Below the pieces are notes generated by a model. The model was not told the origin of the DNA and made no database searches. It saw only the letters and a program-made list of their open reading frames with translations. From Cinclus cinclus (Eukaryota > Chordata > Aves > Passeriformes > Cinclidae): a stretch of DNA of 64,000 nucleotides. Each line of letters opens with the position of its first letter. Within the stretch, counting starts at the first letter, position 1. The DNA lies in the NCBI RefSeq assembly GCF_963662255.1, contig NW_026912151.1:62001-126000 (forward strand), given 5' to 3'. Shown in pieces: positions 47,401-59,760 of this stretch. Both the position numbers and the translations under genes were made by a program.

Positions 47401-48700
47401 ACTTTTCCCCAAGAAGCCAAACTCAAGAGCCCACTTGGCAGATGTCATTTTGTAGGGCGCGTTTGGGCCTCCGATGGCAGCCAGGTTTGGAGGAGGGGGC
47501 AGCTTTGGTCTGGGAGAAATCTTCGTCCTTATGGAATTTTTGGAGGCAAAAGCCCAGGACGGGCCGCAGGCAAGTTGGCTTTGAAAGGAGGCACTTCCAC
47601 CCAAGAAGCCAAACTCAAGAGCCCACTTGGCAGATGTCATTTTGTAGGGCGCGTTTGAGCCTCCGATGGCAGCCAGGTTTGGAGGAGGGGGCAGCTTTGG
47701 TCTGGGAGAAATCCTCGTCCTTATGGAATTTTTGTAGGCAAAAGCCCTGCATGGGCCGCCGGCAAGTTGACTCCGAAAGGAGGCACTTTTCCCCAAGAAG
47801 CCAAACTCAAGAGCCCACTTGGCAGATGTCATTTTGTAGGGCGCGTTTGGGCCTCCGATGGCAGCCAGGTTTGGAGGAGGGGGCAGCTTTGGTCTGGGAG
47901 AAATCCTCGTCCTTATGGAATTTTTGTAGGCAAAAGCCCGGGACCGGCCACAGGCAAGTTAGGCAAGTTGGCTTTGAAAGGAGGCACTTTTCCCCAAGAA
48001 GCCAAACTCAAGAACCCACAATGCAGATGTCATTTTGTGGGGCGCGTTTGGGCCTCTGATGGCAGCCAGGTTTGGAGGAGGGGGCAGCTTTGGTCTGGGA
48101 GAAATCCTCGTCCTTCTGGAATTTTTGGAGGCAAAAGCCCAGGACGGGCCGCAGGCAAGTTAGGCATTTTGGCTCCGAAAGGAGGCACTTTTCCCCAAGA
48201 ACCCAAACTCAAGAGCCCACTTGGCAGGTGTCATTTTGTAGGGCGCGTTTGGGCCTCCGATGGCAGCCAGGTTTGGAGGAGGGGGCAGCTTTGTTCTGGG
48301 AGAAATCCTCGTCCTTATGGAATTTTTGTAGGCACAAGCCCAGGACGGGCCGCAGGCAAGTTGGCTTTGAAAGGAGGCACTTTCCCCCAAGAAGCCAAAC
48401 TCAAGAGCCCACTTGGCAGGTGTCATTTTGTAGGGCGCGTTTGGGCCTCCGATGGCAGCCAGGTTTGGAGGAGGGGGCAGCTTTGGTCTGGGAGAAATCC
48501 TCGTCCTTATGGAATTTTTGTCGGCAAAAGCCCTGCATGGGCCGCAGGCAAGTTGACTCCGAAAGGAGGCACTTTTCCCCAGGAAGCCAAACTCAAGAGC
48601 CCACTTGGCAGATGTCCGTTTGTAGGGCGCGTTTGGGCCTCCGATGGCAGCCAGGTTTGGAGGAGGGGGCAGCTTTGTTCTGGGAGAAATCCTCGTCCTT
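41434..48700. repeat. Right macro-duplication, copy 1 (about 7.3 kb)
   Basis: Matches 51571-58050 monomer by monomer in three stretches. 41434-42411 pairs with 51571-52548 (offset 10137). 42412-44559 pairs with 52741-54888 (offset 10329). 45529 to about 48700 pairs with 54889 to about 58060 (offset 9360). Relative to copy 2, this copy lacks one 192-bp monomer (52549-52740) and has five extra monomers (44560-45528, 969 bp). Shared rare variants include TTTTCACCAAG (41574 / 51711), GTTTGAGCCTCC (47654 / 57014) and AATCTTCGTCC (47519 / 56879). Confidence 0.85.
42997..44560. repeat. Eight-monomer block also at 46891, 53326 and 56251
   Basis: The monomers starting 42997, 43198, 43390, 43582, 43774, 43966, 44167 and 44368 match those from 46891 (offset 3894), from 53326 (10329) and from 56251 (13254). 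Diagnostic features are GGGCGTGTTTGGG, GCCCAGCACGGGC in a short copy, GCATGTGCCGCC, CCCGGGACCGGCCAC and AGGCATTTTGG in fixed order. The 3894-bp copy inside copy 1 of the macro-duplication must predate that duplication, because both versions exist in each half. Confidence 0.8.
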
Positions 48701-49230
48701 CTGGAATTTTTGTACGCAAAAGCCCAGGACGGGCCGCAGGCAAGTTGGCTTTGAAAGGAGGCACTTTCACCCAAGAAGCCAAACTCAAGAGCCCACTTGG
48801 CAGATGTCATTTTGTAGAGCGCGTTTGGGCCTCCGATGGCAGCCAGGTTTGGAGGAGGGGGCAGCTTTGTTCTGGGAGAAATCCTCGTCCTTATGGAATT
48901 TTTGTAGTCTAAAGCCCAGCACGGGCCGCAGGCTAGTTAGGCAAGTTGGCTTTGAAAGGAGGCACTTTTCCGCAAGAAGCCAAACTCAAGAGCCCACTTG
49001 GCAGATGTCATTTTGTAGGGCACGTTTGGGCCTCCGATGGCAGCCAGGTTTGGAGGAGGGGGCAGCTTTGGTCTGGGAGAAATCCTCGTCCTTCTGGAAT
49101 TTTTGTAGGCAAAAGCCCAGGACGGGCCGCAGGCAAGTTGGCTTTGAAAGGAGGCACTTCCACCCAAGAAGCCAAACTCAAGAGCCCACTTGGCAGATGT
49201 CATTTTGTAGAGCGCGTTTGGGCCTCCGAT

Positions 49231-51907
49231 GGCAGCCAGGTTTGGAGGAGGGGGCAGCTTTGGTCTGGGAGAAATCCTCGTCCTTATGGAATTTTTGTAG
49301 GCAAAAGCCCTGCATGGGCCGCCGGCAAGTTAACTCCGAAAGGAGGCACTTTTCCCCAAGAAGCCAAACTCAAGAGCCCACTTGGCAGATGTCATTTTGT
49401 AGGGCGCGTTTGGGCCTCCGATGGCAGCCAGGTTTGGAGGAGGGGGCAGCTTTGGTCTGGGAGAAATCCTCGTCCTTATGGAATTTTTGTAGGCAAAAGC
49501 CCAGGACGGGCCGCAGGCAAGTTGGCTTTGAAAGGAGGCACTTCCACCCAAGAAGCCAAACTCAAGAGCCCACTTGGCAGGTGTCATTTTGTAGGGCGCG
49601 TTTGGGCCTCCGATGGCAGCCAGGTTTGGAGGAGGGGGCAGCTTTGGTCTGGGAGAAATCCTCGTCCTTATGGAATTTTTGTAGGCAAAAGCCCTGCATG
49701 GGCCGCCGGCAAGTTGACTCCGAAAGGAGGCACTTTTCCCCAAGAAGCCAAACTCAAGAACCCACAATGCAGATGTCCTTTTGTAGGGCGCGTTTGGGCC
49801 TCCGATGGCAGCCAGGTTTGGAGGAGGGGGCAGCTTTGTTCTGGGAGAAATCCTCGTCCTTCTGGAATTTTTGGAGGCAAAAGCCCAGGACGCGCCGCAG
49901 GCAAGTTAGGCATTTTGGCTCCGAAAGGAGGCACTTTTCCGCAAGAAGCCAAACTCAAGAGCCCACTTGGCAGATGTCATTTTGTAGGGCGCGTTTGGGC
50001 CTCCGATGGCAGCCAGGTTTGGAGGAGGGGGCAGCTTTGGTCTGGGAGAAATCCTCGTCCTTATGGAATTTTTGTCGGCAAAAGCCCTGCATGGGCCGCA
50101 GGCAAGTTGACTCCGAAAGGAGGCACTTTTCCCCAGGAAGCCAAACTCAAGAGCCCACTTGGCAGATGTCCTTTTGTAGGGCGCGTTTGGGCCTCCGATG
50201 GCAGCCAGGTTTGGAGGAGGGGGCAGCTTTGTTCTGGGAGAAATCCTCGTCCTTCTGGAATTTTTGTCGGCAAAAGCTCAGGACGGGCCGCAGGCAAGTT
50301 AGGCAAATTGGCTCCGAAAGGAGGCACTTTTCCCCAAGAAGCCAAACTCAAGAGCCCACTTGGCAGATGTCATTTTGTAGGGCGCGTTTGGGCCTCTGAT
50401 GGCAGCCAGGTTTGGAGGAGGGGGCAGCTTTGGTCTGGGAGAAATCCTCGTCCTTATGGAATTTTTGTAGTCTAAAGCCCAGCACGGGCCGCAGGCTAGT
50501 TAGGCAAGTTGGCTTTGAAAGGAGGCACTTTTCCGCAAGAAGCCAAACTCAAGAGCCCACTTGGCAGATGTCATTTTGTAGGGCGCGTTTGGGCCTCCGA
50601 TGGCAGCCAGGTTTGGAGGAGGGGGCAGCTTTGGTCTGGGAGAAATCCTCGTCCTTCTGGAATTTTTGTAGGCAAAAGCCCAGGACGGGCCGCAGGCAAG
50701 TTGGCTTTGAAAGGAGGCACTTCCACCCAAGAAGCCAAACTCAAGAGCCCACTTGGCAGATGTCATTTTGTAGGGCACGTTTGGGCCTCCGATGGCAGCC
50801 AGGTTTGGAGGAGGGGGCAGCTTTGGTCTGGGAGAAATCCTCGTCCTTCTGGAATTTTTGTAGGCAAAAGCCCTGCATGGGCCGCAGGCAAGTTGACTCC
50901 GAAAGGAGGCACTTTTCCCCAGGAAGCCAAACTCAAGAACCCTCAATGCAGGTGTCATTTTGTGGGGCGCGTTTGGGCCTCCGATGGCAGCCAGGTTTGG
51001 AGGAGGGGGCAGCTTTGGTCTGGGAGAAATCCTCGTCCTTATGGAATTTTTGTAGTCTAAAGCCCAGCACGGGCCGCAGGCTAGTTAGGCAAGTTGGCTT
51101 TGAAAGGAGGCACTTTCCCCCAAGAAGCCAAACTCAAGAGCCCACTTGGCAGATGTCATTTTGTAGGGCGCGTTTGGGCCTCCGATGGCAGCCAGGTTTG
51201 GAGGAGGGGGCAGCTTTGGTCTGGGAGAAATCCTCGTCCTTCTGGAATTTTTGTAGGCAAAAGCCCAGGACGGGCCGCAGGCAAGTTGGCTTTGAAAGGA
51301 GGCACTTCCACCCAAGAAGCCAAACTCAAGAGCCCACTTGGCAGATGTCATTTTGTAGGGCGCGTTTGGGCCTCCGATGGCAGCCAGGTTTGGAGGAGGG
51401 GGCAGCTTTGGTCTGGGAGAAATCCTCGTCCTTATGGAATTTTTGTAGGCAAAAGCCCTGCATGGGCCGCAGGCAAGTTGACTCCGAAAGGAGGCACTTT
51501 TCCCCAAGAAGCCAAACTCAAGAGCCCACTTGGCAGATGTCATTTTGTAGGGCGCGTTTGGGCCTCCGATGGCAGCCAGGTTTGGAGGAGGGGGCAGCTT
51601 TGGTCTGGGAGGAATCCTCGTCCTTCTGGAATTTTTGTAGGCAAAAGCCCAGGACGGGCCACAGGCAAGTTAGGCAAGTTGGCTTTGAAAGGAGGCACTT
51701 TTCACCAAGAAGCCAAACTCAAGAACCCACAATGCAGATGTCCTTTTGTAGGGCGCGTTTGGGCCTCCGATGGCAGCCAGGTTTGGAGGAGGGGGCAGCT
51801 TTGGTCTGGGAGAAATCCTCGTCCTTCTGGAATTTTTGGAGGCAAAAGCCCAGCACGGGCCGCAGGCAAGTTAGGCATTTTGGCTCCGAAAGGAGGCACT
51901 TTTCCCC
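49231..51907. repeat. Block paired with 61324-64000 (offset 12093)
   Basis: Thirteen successive complete monomers from 49231 to 51571 match those from 61324 to 63664 in length and subtype. Shared rare features are GGACGCGCCGC with AGGCATTTTGG, TTTTCCGCAAG in that same monomer, and CTGGGAGGAATCC (51606 / 63699). Small differences exist: CTTTTG or CGTTTG after ATGTC, and TTTTCACC against TTTTCCCC near 51711 / 63804. The partner copy is cut by the window edge, so its full length is unknown. Confidence 0.85.
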
Positions 51908-54900
51908 AAGAACCCAAACTCAAGAGCCCACTTGGCAGATGTCATTTTGTAGGGCGCGTTTGGGCCTCCGATGGCAGCCAGGTTTGGAGGAGGGGGCAGC
52001 TTTGTTCTGGGAGAAATCCTCGTCCTTATGGAATTTTTGTAGGCACAAGCCCAGGACGGGCCACAGGCAAGTTGGCTTTGAAAGGAGGCACTTTCCCCCA
52101 AGAAGCCAAACTCAAGAGCCCACTTGGCAGGTGTCATTTTGTAGGGCGCGTTTGGGCCTCCGATGGCAGCCAGGTTTGGAGGAGGGGGCAGCTTTGGTCT
52201 GGGAGAAATCCTCGTCCTTCTGGAATTTTTGGAGGCAAAAGCCCTGCATGGGCCGCCGGCAAGTTAACTCCGAAAGGAGGCACTTCCACCCAAGAAGCCA
52301 AACTCAAGAGCCCACTTGGCAGATGTCATTTTGTAGGGCGCGTTTGGGCCTCCGATGGCAGCCAGGTTTGGAGGAGGGGGCAGCTTTGGTCTGGGAGAAA
52401 TCCTCGTCCTTATGGAATTTTTGTCGGCAAAAGCCCTGCATGGGCCGCAGGCAAGTTGACTCCGAAAGGAGGCACTTTTCCCCAGGAAGCCAAACTCAAG
52501 AACCCTCAATGCAGGTGTCATTTTGTGGGGCGCGTTTGGGCCTCCGATGGCAGCCAGGTTTGGAGGAGGGGGCAGCTTTGGTCTGGGAGAAATCCTCGTC
52601 CTTCTGGAATTTTTGTAGGCAAAAGCCCTGCATGGGCCGCAGGCAAGTTGACTCCGAAAGGAGGCACTTTTCCCCAGGAAGCCAAACTCAAGAACCCTCA
52701 ATGCAGGTGTCATTTTGTGGGGCGCGTTTGGGCCTCTGATGGCAGCCAGGTTTGGAGGAGGGGGCAGCTTTGGTCTGGGAGAAATCCTCGTCCTTATGGA
52801 ATTTTTGTAGTCTAAAGCCCAGCACGGGCCGCAGGCTAGTTAGGCAAGTTGGCTTTGAAAGGAGGCACTTTCCCCCAAGAAGCCAAACTCAAGAGCCCAC
52901 TTGGCAGATGTCATTTTGTAGGGCGTGTTTGGGCCTCCGATGGCAGCCAGGTTTGGAGGAGGGGGCAGCTTTGGTCTGGGAGAAATCCTCGTCCTTCTGG
53001 AATTTTTGTAGGCAAAAGCCCAGGACGGGCCGCAGGCAAGTTGGCTTTGAAAGGAGGCACTTCCACCCAAGAAGCCAAACTCAAGAGCCCACTTGGCAGA
53101 TGTCATTTTGTAGGGCGCGTTTGGGCCTCCGATGGCAGCCAGGTTTGGAGGAGGGGGCAGCTTTGTTCTGGGAGAAATCCTCGTCCTTATGGAATTTTTG
53201 TCGGCAAAAGCCCTGCATGTGCCGCCGGCAAGTTAACTCCGAAAGGAGGCACTTTTCCCCAAGAAGCCAAACTCAAGAGCCCACTTGGCAGATGTCATTT
53301 TGTAGGGCGCGTTTGGGCCTCCGATGGCAGCCAGGTTTGGAGGAGGGGGCAGCTTTGGTCTGGGAGAAATCCTCGTCCTTATGGAATTTTTGTAGTCTAA
53401 AGCCCAGCACGGGCCGCAGGCTAGTTAGGCAAGTTGGCTTTGAAAGGAGGCACTTTCCCCCAAGAAGCCAAACTCAAGAGCCCACTTGGCAGATGTCATT
53501 TTGTAGGGCGTGTTTGGGCCTCCGATGGCAGCCAGGTTTGGAGGAGGGGGCAGCTTTGGTCTGGGAGAAATCCTCGTCCTTCTGGAATTTTTGTAGGCAA
53601 AAGCCCAGCACGGGCCGCAGGCAAGTTGGCTTTGAAAGGAGGCACTTCCACCCAAGAAGCCAAACTCAAGAGCCCACTTGGCAGATGTCATTTTGTAGGG
53701 CGCGTTTGGGCCTCCGATGGCAGCCAGGTTTGGAGGAGGGGGCAGCTTTGGTCTGGGAGAAATCCTCGTCCTTATGGAATTTTTGTAGGCAAAAGCCCTG
53801 CATGTGCCGCCGGCAAGTTAACTCCGAAAGGAGGCACTTTTCCCCAAGAAGCCAAACTCAAGAGCCCACTTGGCAGATGTCATTTTGTAGGGCGCGTTTG
53901 GGCCTCCGATGGCAGCCAGGTTTGGAGGAGGGGGCAGCTTTGGTCTGGGAGAAATCCTCGTCCTTATGGAATTTTTGGAGGCAAAAGCCCAGGACGGGCC
54001 GCAGGCAAGTTGGCTTTGAAAGGAGGCACTTCCACCCAAGAAGCCAAACTCAAGAGCCCACTTGGCAGATGTCATTTTGTAGGGCGCGTTTGGGCCTCCG
54101 ATGGCAGCCAGGTTTGGAGGAGGGGGCAGCTTTGGTCTGGGAGAAATCCTCGTCCTTATGGAATTTTTGTAGGCAAAAGCCCTGCATGGGCCGCCGGCAA
54201 GTTGACTCCGAAAGGAGGCACTTTTCCCCAAGAAGCCAAACTCAAGAGCCCACTTGGCAGATGTCATTTTGTAGGGCGCGTTTGGGCCTCCGATGGCAGC
54301 CAGGTTTGGAGGAGGGGGCAGCTTTGGTCTGGGAGAAATCCTCGTCCTTATGGAATTTTTGTAGGCAAAAGCCCGGGACCGGCCACAGGCAAGTTAGGCA
54401 AGTTGGCTTTGAAAGGAGGCACTTTTCCCCAAGAAGCCAAACTCAAGAACCCACAATGCAGATGTCATTTTGTGGGGCGCGTTTGGGCCTCTGATGGCAG
54501 CCAGGTTTGGAGGAGGGGGCAGCTTTGGTCTGGGAGAAATCCTCGTCCTTCTGGAATTTTTGGAGGCAAAAGCCCAGGACGGGCCGCAGGCAAGTTAGGC
54601 ATTTTGGCTCCGAAAGGAGGCACTTTTCCCCAAGAACCCAAACTCAAGAGCCCACTTGGCAGGTGTCATTTTGTAGGGCGCGTTTGGGCCTCCGATGGCA
54701 GCCAGGTTTGGAGGAGGGGGCAGCTTTGTTCTGGGAGAAATCCTCGTCCTTATGGAATTTTTGTAGGCACAAGCCCAGGACGGGCCGCAGGCAAGTTGGC
54801 TTTGAAAGGAGGCACTTTCCCCCAAGAAGCCAAACTCAAGAGCCCACTTGGCAGATGTCATTTTGTAGAGCGCGTTTGGGCCTCCGATGGCAGCCAGGTT

Positions 54901-57900
54901 TGGAGGAGGGGGCAGCTTTGTTCTGGGAGAAATCCTCGTCCTTATGGAATTTTTGTCGGCAAAAGCCCTGCATGTGCCGCCGGCAAGTTAACTCCGAAAG
55001 GAGGCACTTTTCCCCAAGAAGCCAAACTCAAGAGCCCACTTGGCAGATGTCATTTTGTAGGGCGCGTTTGGGCCTCCGATGGCAGCCAGGTTTGGAGGAG
55101 GGGGCAGCTTTGGTCTGGGAGAAATCCTCGTCCTTCTGGAATTTTTGTAGGCAAAAGCCCTGCATGGGCCGCCGGCAAGTTGGCTTTGAAAGGAGGCACT
55201 TCCACCCAAGAAGCCAAACTCAAGAGCCCACTTGGCAGATGTCATTTTGTAGGGCGCGTTTGGGCCTCTGATGGCAGTCAGGTTTGGAGGAGGGGGCAGC
55301 TTTGGTCTGGGAGAAATCCTCGTCCTTATGGAATTTTTGTAGGCAAAAGCCCTGCATGGGCCGCCGGCAAGTTGACTCCGAAAGGAGGCACTTTTCCCCA
55401 AGAAGCCAAACTCAAGAGCCCACTTGGCAGATGTCATTTTGTAGGGCGCGTTTGGGCCTCCGATGGCAGCCAGGTTTGGAGGAGGGGGCAGCTTTGGTCT
55501 GGGAGAAATCCTCGTCCTTATGGAATTTTTGTAGGCAAAAGCCCAGGACGGGCCACAGGCAAGTTAGGCAAGTTGGCTTTGAAAGGAGGCACTTTTCCCC
55601 AAGAAGCCAAACTCAAGAGCCCACAATGCAGATGTCCTTTTGTAGGGCGCGTTTGGGCCTCCGATGGCAGCCAGGTTTGGAGGAGGGGGCAGCTTTGGTC
55701 TGGGAGAAATCCTCGTCCTTCTGGAATTTTTGGAGGCAAAAGCCCAGCACGGGCCGCAGGCAAGTTAGGCATTTTGGCTCCGAAAGGAGGCACTTTTCCC
55801 CAAGAACCCAAACTCAAGAGCCCACTTGGCAGATGTCATTTTGTAGGGCGCGTTTGGGCCTCCGATGGCAGCCAGGTTTGGAGGAGGGGGCAGCTTTGGT
55901 CTGGGAGAAATCCTCGTCCTTATGGAATTTTTGTAGGCAAAAGCCCTGCATGGGCCGCAGGCAAGTTGGCTTTGAAAGGAGGCACTTCCACCCAAGAAGC
56001 CAAACTCAAGAGCCCACTTGGCAGATGTCATTTTGTAGGGCACGTTTGGGCCTCCGATGGCAGCCAGGTTTGGAGGAGGGGGCAGCTTTGGTCTGGGAGA
56101 AATCCTCGTCCTTCTGGAATTTTTGTAGGCAAAAGCCCTGCATGGGCCGCAGGCAAGTTGACTCCGAAAGGAGGCACTTTTCCCCAGGAAGCCAAACTCA
56201 AGAACCCTCAATGCAGGTGTCATTTTGTGGGGCGCGTTTGGGCCTCCGATGGCAGCCAGGTTTGGAGGAGGGGGCAGCTTTGGTCTGGGAGAAATCCTCG
56301 TCCTTATGGAATTTTTGTAGTCTAAAGCTCAGCACGGGCCGCAGGCTAGTTAGGCAAGTTGGCTTTGAAAGGAGGCACTTTCCCCCAAGAAGCCAAACTC
56401 AAGAGCCCACTTGGCAGATGTCATTTTGTAGGGCGTGTTTGGGCCTCCGATGGCAGCCAGGTTTGGAGGAGGGGGCAGCTTTGGTCTGGGAGAAATCCTC
56501 GTCCTTCTGGAATTTTTGTAGGCAAAAGCCCAGCACGGGCCGCAGGCAAGTTGGCTTTGAAAGGAGGCACTTCCACCCAAGAAGCCAAACTCAAGAGCCC
56601 ACTTGGCAGATGTCATTTTGTAGGGCGCGTTTGGGCCTCCGATGGCAGCCAGGTTTGGAGGAGGGGGCAGCTTTGGTCTGGGAGAAATCCTCGTCCTTAT
56701 GGAATTTTTGTAGGCAAAAGCCCTGCATGTGCCGCCGGCAAGTTAACTCCGAAAGGAGGCACTTTTCCCCAAGAAGCCAAACTCAAGAGCCCACTTGGCA
56801 GATGTCATTTTGTAGGGCGCGTTTGGGCCTCCGATGGCAGCCAGGTTTGGAGGAGGGGGCAGCTTTGGTCTGGGAGAAATCTTCGTCCTTCTGGAATTTT
56901 TGGAGGCAAAAGCCCAGGACGGGCCGCAGGCAAGTTGGCTTTGAAAGGAGGCACTTCCACCCAAGAAGCCAAACTCAAGAGCCCACTTGGCAGATGTCAT
57001 TTTGTAGGGCGCGTTTGAGCCTCCGATGGCAGCCAGGTTTGGAGGAGGGGGCAGCTTTGGTCTGGGAGAAATCCTCGTCCTTATGGAATTTTTGTAGGCA
57101 AAAGCCCTGCATGGGCCGCCGGCAAGTTGACTCCGAAAGGAGGCACTTTTCCCCAAGAAGCCAAACTCAAGAGCCCACTTGGCAGATGTCATTTTGTAGG
57201 GCGCGTTTGGGCCTCCGATGGCAGCCAGGTTTGGAGGAGGGGGCAGCTTTGGTCTGGGAGAAATCCTCGTCCTTATGGAATTTTTGTAGGCAAAAGCCCG
57301 GGACCGGCCACAGGCAAGTTAGGCAAGTTGGCTTTGAAAGGAGGCACTTTTCCCCAAGAAGCCAAACTCAAGAACCCACAATGCAGATGTCATTTTGTGG
57401 GGCGCGTTTGGGCCTCTGATGGCAGCCAGGTTTGGAGGAGGGGGCAGCTTTGGTCTGGGAGAAATCCTCGTCCTTCTGGAATTTTTGGAGGCAAAAGCCC
57501 AGGACGGGCCGCAGGCAAGTTAGGCATTTTGGCTCCGAAAGGAGGCACTTTTCCCCAAGAACCCAAACTCAAGAGCCCACTTGGCAGGTGTCATTTTGTA
57601 GGGCGCGTTTGGGCCTCCGATGGCAGCCAGGTTTGGAGGAGGGGGCAGCTTTGTTCTGGGAGAAATCCTCGTCCTTATGGAATTTTTGTAGGCACAAGCC
57701 CAGGACGGGCCGCAGGCAAGTTGGCTTTGAAAGGAGGCACTTTCCCCCAAGAAGCCAAACTCAAGAGCCCACTTGGCAGGTGTCATTTTGTAGGGCGCGT
57801 TTGGGCCTCCGATGGCAGCCAGGTTTGGAGGAGGGGGCAGCTTTGGTCTGGGAGAAATCCTCGTCCTTATGGAATTTTTGTCGGCAAAAGCCCTGCATGG

Positions 57901-58050
57901 GCCGCAGGCAAGTTGACTCCGAAAGGAGGCACTTTTCCCCAGGAAGCCAAACTCAAGAGCCCACTTGGCAGATGTCCGTTTGTAGGGCGCGTTTGGGCCT
58001 CCGATGGCAGCCAGGTTTGGAGGAGGGGGCAGCTTTGTTCTGGGAGAAAT
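51571..58050. repeat. Right macro-duplication, copy 2 (about 6.5 kb)
   Basis: Counterpart of 41434-48700. Its left end also belongs to another pair (49231-51907 with 61324-64000), and its right end runs into the 2139-bp duplication. Breakpoints between offsets fall inside monomers of similar subtype and change length only by whole monomers. The similarity ends near 58070, where this copy reads GTACTCAAAATCTC and the other GTACGCAAAAGCCC. Confidence 0.85.
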
Positions 58051-59760
58051 CCTCGTCCTTCTGGAATTTTTGTACTCAAAATCTCAGGATGGGCCGCAGG
58101 CAAGTTAGGCAAGTTGGCTCCGAAAGGAGGCACTTTTCCCCAAGAAGCCAAACTCAAGAGCCCACTTGGCAGATGTCATTTTGTAGGGCGCGTTTGGGCC
58201 TCTGATGGCAGCCAGGTTTGGAGGAGGGGGCAGCTTTGGTCTGGGAGAAATCCTCGTCCTTATGGAATTTTTGTAGTCTAAAGCCCAGCACGGGCCGCAG
58301 GCTAGTTAGGCAAGTTGGCTTTGAAAGGAGGCACTTTTCCACAAGAAGCCAAACTCAAGAGCCCACTTGGCAGATGTCATTTTGTAGGGCGCGTTTGGGC
58401 CTCCGATGGCAGCCAGGTTTGGAGCAGGGGGCAGCTTTGTTCTGGGAGAAATCCTCGTCCTTATGGAATTTTTGTAGGCACAAGCCCAGGACGGGCCGCA
58501 GGCAAGTTGGCTTTGAAAGGAGGCACTTTCCCCCAAGAAGCCAAACTCAAGAGCCCACTTGGCAGGTGTCATTTTGTAGGGCGCGTTTGGGCCTCCGATG
58601 GCAGCCAGGTTTGGAGGAGGGGGCAGCTTTGGTCTGGGAGAAATCCTCGTCCTTATGGAATTTTTGTCGGCAAAAGCCCTGCATGGGCCGCAGGCAAGTT
58701 GACTCCGAAAGGAGGCACTTTTCCCCAGGAAGCCAAACTCAAGAGCCCACTTGGCAGATGTCCGTTTGTAGGGCGCGTTTGGGCCTCCGATGGCAGCCAG
58801 GTTTGGAGGAGGGGGCAGCTTTGTTCTGGGAGAAATCCTCGTCCTTCTGGAATTTTTGTACGCAAAAGCCCAGGACGGGCCGCAGGCAAGTTGGCTTTGA
58901 AAGGAGGCACTTCCACCCAAGAAGCCAAACTCAAGAGCCCACTTGGCAGATGTCATTTTGTAGAGCGCGTTTGGGCCTCCGATGGCAGCCAGGTTTGGAG
59001 GAGGGGGCAGCTTTGTTCTGGGAGAAATCCTCGTCCTTATGGAATTTTTGTAGTCTAAAGCCCAGCACGGGCCGCAGGCTAGTTAGGCAAGTTGGCTTTG
59101 AAAGGAGGCACTTCCACCCAAGAAGCCAAACTCAAGAGCCCACTTGGCAGATGTCATTTTGTAGAGCGCGTTTGGGCCTCCGATGGCAGCCAGGTTTGGA
59201 GGAGGGGGCAGCTTTGGTCTGGGAGAAATCCTCGTCCTTATGGAATTTTTGTAGGCAAAAGCCCTGCATGGGCCGCCGGCAAGTTAACTCCGAAAGGAGG
59301 CACTTTTCCCCAAGAAGCCAAACTCAAGAGCCCACTTGGCAGATGTCATTTTGTAGGGCGCGTTTGGGCCTCCGATGGCAGCCAGGTTTGGAGGAGGGGG
59401 CAGCTTTGGTCTGGGAGAAATCCTCGTCCTTATGGAATTTTTGTAGGCAAAAGCCCAGGACGGGCCGCAGGCAAGTTGGCTTTGAAAGGAGGCACTTCCA
59501 CCCAAGAAGCCAAACTCAAGAGCCCACTTGGCAGGTGTCATTTTGTAGGGCGCGTTTGGGCCTCCGATGGCAGCCAGGTTTGGAGGAGGGGGCAGCTTTG
59601 GTCTGGGAGAAATCCTCGTCCTTCTGGAATTTTTGTAGGCAAAAGCCCTGCATGGGCCGCCGGCAAGTTAACTCCGAAAGGAGGCACTTTTCCCCAAGAA
59701 GCCAAACTCAAGAGCCCACTTGGCAGGTGTCATTTTGTAGGGCGCGTTTGGGCCTCCGAT
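57622..59760. repeat. 11-monomer unit, first of a direct tandem pair (2139 bp)
   Basis: Eight short and three long monomers (2139 bp) are followed immediately by a second copy at 59761-61899. Two features occur only in this pair within the window: AAAATCTCAGGAT at 58078-58090 / 60217-60229, and TTTTCCACAAG with the variant A at 58341 / 60480. The G-tract variant GGAGCAGGGGGC (58408 / 60547) is shared with only one other monomer (35383). The first ten monomers agree by eye. The eleventh differs (GTTAACTCC and GGCAGGTG here, against GTTGACTCC and AATGCAGATGTCC in the second). This is the youngest-looking event in the array. Confidence 0.9.
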
